Part shown: positions 26,629-32,944 of the stretch, piece by piece
Position numbering within the stretch: the stretch's first letter is position 1
Layout: each line of letters starts with the position of its first letter
Origin: Nostoc sp. CHAB 5824
Lineage (GTDB): Bacteria; Cyanobacteriota; Cyanobacteriia; Cyanobacteriales; Nostocaceae
Direction: 5' to 3'
NCBI RefSeq assembly: GCF_020829665.1
Contig: NZ_JAIVFT010000029.1
Location: forward strand, 1-59,042
DNA: 59,042 nucleotides
Notes under the pieces: generated by a model
The model's database searches: none
Told to the model about the DNA's origin: nothing
What the model saw: only the letters and a program-made list of their open reading frames with translations
Position numbers and translations under genes: made by a program

Positions 26629-28011
26629 TCAAATGGCACGGGAGAATTTTGTCTCTCGCGTTCTTGTGTGAGTATCAAAGATGACGGCAATATTTCTGAC
26701 TAGTAATCTACCGATATCTGTAATCTGGATCTGATTTTTTGATAAACTGACTAGACCATCAGCTTCTAGTGGTTTTAACGCCTCTAGTTCGTCAGAGAAA
26801 TATTCATCAAAATTGATATCATATTTGTTTTCAATATTTTGCTTATGCAACTGAAAGTAAGACATAATACCCATGATTACATCCCGTCTGATCGTGTCAT
26901 TTTGAGTAAGCTTGATACCTTTGCTAACAGGTAAAGCATCTGCTGCAAGTGCCTGATAATAATCCTTTAATTCCTTGTGGTTTTGGGCATAAGCATCTTC
27001 TAGCATACTGATGGATGTAGCACCAAAACCAAAGAGTTCTGTTTGGGCGTGGGTAGTGTAGCCTTGGAAATTGCGTTTGAGAGTACCATTACCTTGAGCG
27101 ATCGCTAATTCATCATTAGTTTTAGCAAAATGATCCATCCCAATAAATAGATATTGGCTATTTGTCAATTCTTCAATGGTCATTTTCAGAATTTCTAACT
27201 TTTCTTCTGCTGGGGGTAGAGCCTCTTGAGGAATATTTTTTTGTGTCGGTTTGAGCCACGGTACATAGGCAAAGTTAAAGACAACAATTCTGTCAGGGTC
27301 TAACTCAACAGTCTTTTTCAACGTCTCCCGAAATGTCTCGCGGGTTTGATAGGGTAAACCATAAATAAGGTCTACATTCACACTTTCAAACTTAGCTTCT
27401 TTAACCCAACTCATGACATCAAATAGCATTTCTTCTGGCTGGACACGGTTTACAGCTACTTGAACTTGGCGATTAAAATCTTGAATGCCAAAACTAATAC
27501 GGTTAAACCCTATCTGTCTCAGAAAGAAAATGTAGTTTTTATCGATATAACGAGGATTAATCTCAATTGAGATTTCTGCTTGTGAATCGATGTTGAAATG
27601 GTCATTGATGTTTTTCCATAAAAATTCTATTTGGTAACGATCTAAGTAATTAGGAGTACCACCTCCCCAGTGGATTTGCAGCACTTTTCTGTCTGAATCG
27701 ATTAAAGCTGCGGTGTTTTTAATGTCTTGAGCCAAAGACTCCACGTAAGGTTTGGCAATATTCTTGTTGTTGGAAATTACCGTGTTACAGCCGCAGAAGT
27801 AGCAAGCACTTTGGCAAAAGGGGATATGGAAATACAAACTCATAGGGGTTTTGCGTTGATTCGAGGCTGCGATCGCGGCCTTAAAATCAGTTTCAGTGAA
27901 TGTTTCGCTTAACTCTGTAGCAGGCGGATAACTGGTGTATCTAGGTGCGCGAGTGTCGTACTTTTGAATCAGATCCAGATCAAACTTGACACCAGGTAAT
28001 AGAAAAACCAT
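26629..28011 (-). CDS. hemN: oxygen-independent coproporphyrinogen III oxidase
   Basis: 460 residues from the ATG at 28011. A radical-SAM enzyme with the HemN-type cluster motif CxxxCxxCxC (CQSACYFCGC, near residue 64), HIPFCQ before it, and HWGGGTPNYL after it. It makes protoporphyrinogen IX from coproporphyrinogen III without oxygen. An in-frame TTG at 28071 would add 20 residues derived from repeat DNA and is rejected. It lies 77 bp downstream of a heme oxygenase remnant and divergent from acsF; the same three genes form the low-oxygen chlAII-ho2-hemN operon in Synechocystis. Expression under low oxygen is therefore expected. Confidence 0.92.
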   Translation of the reverse strand: MVFLLPGVKFDLDLIQKYDTRAPRYTSYPPATELSETFTETDFKAAIAASNQRKTPMSLYFHIPFCQSACYFCGCNTVISNNKNIAKPYVESLAQDIKNTAALIDSDRKVLQIHWGGGTPNYLDRYQIEFLWKNINDHFNIDSQAEISIEINPRYIDKNYIFFLRQIGFNRISFGIQDFNRQVQVAVNRVQPEEMLFDVMSWVKEAKFESVNVDLIYGLPYQTRETFRETLKKTVELDPDRIVVFNFAYVPWLKPTQKNIPQEALPPAEEKLEILKMTIEELTNSQYLFIGMDHFAKTNDELAIAQGNGTLKRNFQGYTTHAQTELFGFGATSISMLEDAYAQNHKELKDYYQALAADALPVSKGIKLTQNDTIRRDVIMGIMSYFQLHKQNIENKYDINFDEYFSDELEALKPLEADGLVSLSKNQIQITDIGRLLVRNIAVIFDTHTRTRETKFSRAI

Positions 28012-28070
28012 TGAGTTGCTTTCCAATGAATGAAGGGAGTAGGGAGTGGGGAGCAAGAGGGAAATAAGCA

Positions 28071-28098
28071 ATGACTAATGACTAATGACTAATGACTT
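28071..28098 (+). repeat. heptamer tandem repeat (STRR), copy 3
   Basis: Four ATGACTA-type units. It contains the stop codon of the heme oxygenase remnant (28089) and encodes its last two residues (Ser-His). Confidence 0.8.
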
Positions 28099-28391
28099 AG
28101 GCTATTAAACAGGGCTTGACCGAGTGCTTTAATTAAACTTCCTTCTAACTCTTGAGCCATCTGTAAATTGAACCCAAAGGCATTATTAGCTTCTGCAACA
28201 ATCCGTTCTGCTGTTATATCATCAACGAGTAATGCATTTAATGCCTGACGATACTTATCTTTAAATGTCTTTTTGTCAGGAATTTGCTCAAAATTGTAAA
28301 AGGATGTGCCTTCATAGCCAGAAAGCTTTAAGGTTGACTGAGCAACTTTTTGTAGCATTTGACCCCAAGAAAGATCGCCGATGTAGATTCC
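28089..28391 (-). pseudogene. heme oxygenase, C-terminal half only
   Basis: Reading from 28391, GIYIGDLSWGQ followed by VAQSTLKLSGYEGTSFYNFE, DKKTFKDKYRQALNAL, TAERIVAEANNAFGFN and ELEGSLIKALGQALFNSL matches the second half of cyanobacterial heme oxygenase. The first half (about 125 residues), with the proximal His that binds heme, is missing. An in-frame TAA lies a few codons upstream, and AGGAG followed by ATA sits where a start might have been. The first usable ATG is 28358, giving 89 residues. It cannot cleave heme. It lies between hemN and acsF, where ho2 stands in the Synechocystis low-oxygen operon. Confidence 0.8.
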
Positions 28392-28783
28392 AGCTATTTT
28401 TATTTCTCCTAAGATTATTTAACTATTAATTTATATATAACTATAAAGATATTAGTATTTATTTATGTTTTTCTGATTTTCACGCTTAGGCACATTCCAG
28501 TTGAGTAGTAACAAAACTGATTGTGGAATAGGCATTTTAACTCTCCTGAAACAACAGATAAGAAGTTTAAGCTGATGCGCGTCTAAAGTATATAAACACT
28601 CTCGATGGTCGTTAACTGTTGACTGTTGACGGGTTTTCAGTCATCAGTCATCAGGTAAACGTACAATATTATTTGCGTAACAGCTTATTTCTCACAATTT
28701 ACTCTCAATAATTTAACTGATGTCTATAAACAGCTATTTATGCTTATATAACTTTTAAAGGATGAAATAATCAAAGGATTCTT
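28392..28783. promoter_or_regulatory. divergent control region of the low-oxygen tetrapyrrole genes
   Basis: An AT-rich region between the heme oxygenase remnant/hemN unit and acsF. In Synechocystis the MarR-type regulator ChlR activates the matching operon under low oxygen. I could not pick out a convincing ChlR-like site by eye. A TTAACTGTTGACTGTTGACG direct repeat lies at about 28612-28631. Confidence 0.35.
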
Positions 28784-29860
28784 ATGGTTAAGTCTCTGGA
28801 AACTTCGCAACCTGAGTTGCTAAAACCAGGTGTAAAAGCGCCTGTTCAAGAAACATTATTAACACCACGCTTTTACACCACTGACTTTGAAGCTGCGGCG
28901 CAGTTGGATATTTCGGCGCAGGAAGCAGAGTTACTGGCAATTGTAGAGGAGTTACGAGCTGACTATAACCGTCATCACTTTGTCCGTGATGAAGAATTTC
29001 AACAGTGTTGGGATCACATTGATGGAGAAACGCGCGTCGCCTTTATTGACTTTTTGGAACGTTCTTGCACCTCAGAGTTTTCTGGATTTCTGCTGTTTAA
29101 AGAATTATCGCGGCGTCTGAAAAACCGCAATCCTATTTTGGCGGATGCTTTTAATTTTATGGCGCGGGATGAAGCACGCCATGCGGGATTTTTGAATAAG
29201 TCAATGGCAGATTTTAATCTTTCCCTTGACTTAAGTTATTTAACTAAAAATCGCACTTATACCTTCTTTCCGCCAGAATGGATTATTTACGCAGTCTACC
29301 TGTCTGAGAAAATTGGCTACTGGCGCTATATCTTGGTGTATCGCCACATGGAGAAACATCCAGAACACCAAATTTATCCACTATTCCGTAAGTTTGAAAG
29401 TTGGTGTCAGGATGAAAATCGACATGGAGATTTTTTCAAAGCATTGCTGCGATCGCAACCTCAACTATGGAACAATTGGAGAGCTAGATTATGGGTGCGT
29501 TTCTTTTTGCTGAGTGTTTTTGCTACTCACACATTGACAGTATTTGAACGCGCCACGTTTTATCAATCCATTGGGATAGATCCGCGCGAATATAATACCA
29601 GAGTTATTCAAGAGACGAATAACACTGCTGCACGGGCATTTCCCCTGATTTTGAATACAAATCATCCAGAGTTTTTCCGGCGGTTAGAGAAGTGTTCTGA
29701 CCTTAATCTGAAACTAGCAGAGATTAATAATAGCAATTGCTCACCAGTTGTCAAATTCTGCCAAAAATTACCCTTGATAGCCTCCATTGTTGGGCATCTA
29801 TTGCAGACTTACCTAATCAAACCTGTTGATGCTGAATCATTGAGAGGGACAGTTCATTAA
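28784..29860 (+). CDS. acsF: Mg-protoporphyrin IX monomethyl ester oxidative cyclase
   Basis: 358 residues, the usual AcsF (ChlE/ChlA) length. It closes the fifth ring of chlorophyll with oxygen at a di-iron site. Iron-binding ExxH motifs are visible in ARDEARHAGF and CQDENRHGDF, with supporting Glu residues in SCTSEFSGF. The protein is membrane-associated near the thylakoid. Its neighbours (a heme oxygenase remnant and hemN on the opposite strand) mark it as the low-oxygen form corresponding to chlAII; a second, aerobic copy is expected elsewhere in the genome. Confidence 0.93.
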   Translation: MVKSLETSQPELLKPGVKAPVQETLLTPRFYTTDFEAAAQLDISAQEAELLAIVEELRADYNRHHFVRDEEFQQCWDHIDGETRVAFIDFLERSCTSEFSGFLLFKELSRRLKNRNPILADAFNFMARDEARHAGFLNKSMADFNLSLDLSYLTKNRTYTFFPPEWIIYAVYLSEKIGYWRYILVYRHMEKHPEHQIYPLFRKFESWCQDENRHGDFFKALLRSQPQLWNNWRARLWVRFFLLSVFATHTLTVFERATFYQSIGIDPREYNTRVIQETNNTAARAFPLILNTNHPEFFRRLEKCSDLNLKLAEINNSNCSPVVKFCQKLPLIASIVGHLLQTYLIKPVDAESLRGTVH

Positions 29861-29930
29861 CTGAATTTACAAGTCTCCTTTGGGAATCTCTTCACTCGAA
29901 TTCTATAAGTTATATTTTGCACTTACCCCC

Positions 29931-30066
29931 TTCCCGCCAGAGAATGAATTCTCTGGCTAATAGCGCAAGTCCACTCAAGTGGACTCCAATCCATCTTAAT
30001 TGCTTTAATTTCAGTGCGTTTAAACGCACTTTAGCTATGAGCAATCAATTTATTGCAGGGCGGGAA
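29931..30066. repeat. multi-palindrome repeat element
   Basis: Outer arms TTCCCGCC (29931-29938) and GGCGGGAA (30059-30066) enclose three palindromes: CCAGAGAAT-GA-ATTCTCTGG (29937-29956), AGTCCACT-CA-AGTGGACT (29968-29985) and the perfect AGTGCGTTTAAACGCACT (30013-30030). It starts 70 bases after the acsF stop. No protein is encoded. I recall similar chains of palindromes in other Nostoc genomes. Confidence 0.65.
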
Positions 30067-30129
30067 AGCAACGCAAAACCATTCTCTCTAAATTTTGACT
30101 AAATTTTGAGTAGACAGCTCCTGTCCCCT

Positions 30130-31095
30130 TCAATTTTGTAGAACCTGTGCGATCGCCTCAGAAATCGGTAAGCCAGGACAGCGTTCTAACCAGAAAAACT
30201 CGCCAACTGGATTAACCTCAAGAAATACATAACGACCATCAGGAGTCAAAATAATATCAATAGCTCCGTAGTTCAAACCAAATTCTGCCATGAGTTTGAG
30301 TAGTTTCTCTTCAACATCTTCAGGCAGAGTGTATGGTTCCCAAGCGTCGAGTAAGGCAATTCCCTGTTTGCGCCAATCGTAACGCGCCTTATCCAAAGCT
30401 TGAGAATCAACCGCCGCCGTCAACACACGTTTGCCTACAATAATTGTCCGCAATTCCAATGCCTTGGGGATTTTTTCTTGAAATGTCATTGGGCAGAAAC
30501 GTAATCCATCGAGGTTGTCCAGATCCTCAGATGAAATTGGATTCGTAAACACAACTTTTTCTTGTCCTTGTTCATCGTAAATGGCGAAGGAAGAGAGCAT
30601 CTTTGTAATCATTCCCTGCTGACACTCTTGGGCAAATTGCTTCACTGCCACTGGATTGTTTGTAGTCAGGGTGCGTGGCGTATCTAGACCAACCTCTCGT
30701 GCTATTCGTAATTGCAGTTGCTTATTGTCAGCTCGGCGAATATTTGGCAGAGGGTCGAGATGGAAACCCTTAATACTGGCAATCATTCCCTCAATGGTGA
30801 CGCGAGATTCTTTGAGCGAGGCTTGTCTGAGTTGCTTGTCCATCGAGTCGGGAATTTTTGATCCAATTGCGATGCGGCGATACCAAACTGCTGACACTTC
30901 ATTCAAATCTAATGTCTGATTTTCGACGCTCAGAGTAACTCGCTCACTTCCAGCATAGTAAACATCTAAGGTGATTTCTGTAGGAAATCGGTCTGTATCA
31001 AAACGAAATGCTTTCCCTCCTTGAGCAACAATAGCCTGAATAACTAGAGGAATACTTTCGTTGTCTTCGCTGTGAGTAATTATTAAAACAGTCAC
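30130..31095 (-). CDS. mdnC: microviridin-type ATP-grasp ligase (lactone-forming, MdnC/MvdD-like)
   Basis: 321 residues. The opening TVLIITHSEDNESIPLVI, then AFRFDTDRFPTE and AVWYRRIAIG, is characteristic of MdnC. The C-terminal ATP-grasp core has NYGAIDIILTPDGRYVFLEV followed by NPVGEFFWLE, with the Mg/ATP-binding Asp, Glu and Asn. MdnC enzymes join side chains of Thr and Ser to Asp and Glu as esters in the precursor core. The GTG start (31095) is preceded by GGAGCG. It is third in a row with the precursor and the second ligase, 66 bp after the latter. No acetyltransferase or export gene is nearby. Confidence 0.9.
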   Translation of the reverse strand: MTVLIITHSEDNESIPLVIQAIVAQGGKAFRFDTDRFPTEITLDVYYAGSERVTLSVENQTLDLNEVSAVWYRRIAIGSKIPDSMDKQLRQASLKESRVTIEGMIASIKGFHLDPLPNIRRADNKQLQLRIAREVGLDTPRTLTTNNPVAVKQFAQECQQGMITKMLSSFAIYDEQGQEKVVFTNPISSEDLDNLDGLRFCPMTFQEKIPKALELRTIIVGKRVLTAAVDSQALDKARYDWRKQGIALLDAWEPYTLPEDVEEKLLKLMAEFGLNYGAIDIILTPDGRYVFLEVNPVGEFFWLERCPGLPISEAIAQVLQN

Positions 31096-31161
31096 GTTGC
31101 TTCGCTCCGAATTAAAAATTAAAAATTAAATTTATAAAGGCTGTCAGTTGATTATGAATTT

Positions 31162-32166
31162 TTAAGTAAGAGAATTTTGCTTAGGACTTTTTGAAAGTAG
31201 TGCATCTGCGATCGCATCTGCGATCGGGTAGTCCAAATCTCTCTCCAGCATCCCCCACTCTCCTGTAGGATTAATTTCTAAAAAAACGTATTCCCCTGAT
31301 GGCGTTTTGATGAAGTCAAATGCTCCGAAAATCAGTCCAAACCTTGCCATAAAAGTATCTAGGCAACGGATTAATTTATCAGGTAATTGGTATGGTTGCC
31401 AGGTAAGAGCCTCTTTTGTTCCACGTCGCCAATCTTGGGTGGATGCTGCATACTCAGACGCATCCAGTGCCCCGACAAAGAGATTACCATTCACATACAC
31501 TGCGCGTAGTTCTAGCTGTTTGGGGATTTGTTCTTGAAACACAACTGGACAATAGCGCAGTGTTTCAGCATCAAGTAAGTCTTCTTCTTTAACGGCGCTG
31601 GTATACATAAAAAAAGAAGAGGCTTGCATCCCATAAGAAAGAGGTCTGAGTAGCTTGGCAACCATTTTCCCTTTAACTTCCCCAAAAAACTCTCGTGTTT
31701 GTTGAGGATTATTGGTGACGATAGTCCGAGGTATGACAAGACCTACTTCCGATGCAATTCTTAGTTGGCGTAGCTTGTTTTCAGCTACACTGATCCGTTG
31801 TAAATCATCCACCCAAATAGCTCCCCTCAGACTGTCCCAAAAGCCATCTAAGACTGCGAGTGATTCACTAGAGCAGGCTGCTTGAAATTGTGGAGCCAAT
31901 TCTTTACCTAAATCAGGTTGCCAGATACGTCGCATCCATACTGCTTTAACTTGCTCGGTGTTTAGGGAGCAATCGCCATATTCCAGTTTATGATTGCTCC
32001 CAGAATTACTGAAATTCGCCTCGATTTGTACTGTCATTGGAAACTTATCAGTATCAAGGCGAAATGGCTGTGCGCCTCGTTTTGATACAGCTTCTGCAAC
32101 TTTATCTATTGTGAAGTAATCACCACTATGGGTGATTAATAAAACCACATCACGCTCAAAGTGCAT
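31162..32166 (-). CDS. mdnB: microviridin-type ATP-grasp ligase (lactam-forming, MdnB/MvdC-like)
   Basis: 334 residues. VVLLITHSGDYFTIDKVAEA, QPFRLDTDKFPM and AVWMRRIWQPDLG at the N-terminus, and LIFGAFDFIKTPSGEYVFLE then INPTGEWGMLERDLDYPI at the C-terminus, match MdnB. These enzymes make the amide between Lys and an acidic side chain after MdnC has formed the esters. It lies 188 bp after the precursor gene, and a hairpin in the gap may lower its expression relative to the precursor. Assignment between MdnB and MdnC is by remembered sequence patterns. Confidence 0.88.
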   Translation of the reverse strand: MHFERDVVLLITHSGDYFTIDKVAEAVSKRGAQPFRLDTDKFPMTVQIEANFSNSGSNHKLEYGDCSLNTEQVKAVWMRRIWQPDLGKELAPQFQAACSSESLAVLDGFWDSLRGAIWVDDLQRISVAENKLRQLRIASEVGLVIPRTIVTNNPQQTREFFGEVKGKMVAKLLRPLSYGMQASSFFMYTSAVKEEDLLDAETLRYCPVVFQEQIPKQLELRAVYVNGNLFVGALDASEYAASTQDWRRGTKEALTWQPYQLPDKLIRCLDTFMARFGLIFGAFDFIKTPSGEYVFLEINPTGEWGMLERDLDYPIADAIADALLSKSPKQNSLT

Positions 32167-32255
32167 AAAATATTTTCATTAGGTTCTTGTATTGTCCCTA
32201 CTCTCAACTATAAAAAAAATAAAGCATTAAAAAGTAAACTTAGTTTTAATCGGAA

Positions 32256-32278
32256 GCCAACCCCTAGATGGAGTTGGC
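32256..32278 (-). promoter_or_regulatory. hairpin between precursor and ligase genes
   Basis: On the minus strand GCCAACTCC pairs with GGGGTTGGC (one G-U pair) around an ATCTA loop. No T-run follows in that direction, so it may be a processing or attenuation element that favours precursor mRNA over ligase mRNA. Confidence 0.4.
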
Positions 32279-32354
32279 ACTAACAGTCTTTTTATTCTAA
32301 GAATATTTTTCAAAACCGCATCTCTGGTGTACTCAAAAGTATGCAGTTATTCTA

Positions 32355-32693
32355 TTATCGGCAAGCTTGATCGCTGTCTGAAGGGTGCTTATGAGTAACA
32401 GCGTATTCATCACTATCGGAAGGGTATTTCTTAGTTGCGATGCCACCGTCTTCATTATCAGAAGGGTACTTCCTAGTTGCTACGCCGCCGTCTTCATTAT
32501 CAGAAGGGTACTTCAGAGTTACTGCGCCGCCGTCTTCGTTATCAGAAGGGTACTTCAGAGTTACGGCTTGGACTCCACCGCCAATCCCTTCTGATTCTTG
32601 ATCAGATAGGTCTTCAAAGCTTTGCCCTTCTAAAAATCTGGCAAAGAAGGGTACTGCCTGTGAATTCAGTTCTTCTGGTTTGTTTTCAGACAT
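32355..32693 (-). CDS. mdnA: microviridin precursor peptide with five core repeats
   Basis: 112 residues. The leader has the conserved PFFARFL (15-21), which the ligases recognise, then a GIGGG hinge (36-40). Five cores follow at 13-14-residue spacing: VTLKYPSDNED (44-54), VTLKYPSDNED (58-68), ATRKYPSDNED (72-82), ATKKYPSDSDE (86-96) and VTHKHPSDSDQ (99-109), ending ACR. Each has the microviridin pattern T-x-K-x-P-S-D-x-(E/D)-(E/D), except that core 5 ends in Gln. Thr-Asp and Ser-Glu/Asp esters and a Lys-acid amide are expected per core, giving caged serine-protease inhibitors. AGGAG lies seven bases before the ATG. The antisense open frames are shadows of the 42-bp repeat. Confidence 0.95.
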   Translation of the reverse strand: MSENKPEELNSQAVPFFARFLEGQSFEDLSDQESEGIGGGVQAVTLKYPSDNEDGGAVTLKYPSDNEDGGVATRKYPSDNEDGGIATKKYPSDSDEYAVTHKHPSDSDQACR

Positions 32694-32944
32694 AATTTTC
32701 TCCTACGATTTAGTAAAAATAAATTTACACTTGTCTCAATAATATTACATAGTATCTCATCTATGTAAGTAAAAATTTCATTTGAAATTATTTGTAATAT
32801 TTGCGTAAAAATACTTTTGCTTTTTTTTATTCTAGAGTGTGTCATCAACTAATTAGACTAGCTAGATTGAGGTAAAGTCAAATACAGAAGAAAGATGAAT
32901 TGACGTTGTACGCTACGATTAGCACAATGGGAAGCGTATTGGGA

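Noticed and set aside
28012..28071. TTG-started N-terminal extension of hemN
   Set aside because: The 20 added residues come from intergenic repeat DNA; HemN similarity starts after the ATG at 28011.
32385..32695. Plus-strand open frames opposite the microviridin precursor
   Set aside because: They arise from the 42-bp core repeat; the opposite strand has a conserved leader, five matching cores and a ribosome site.
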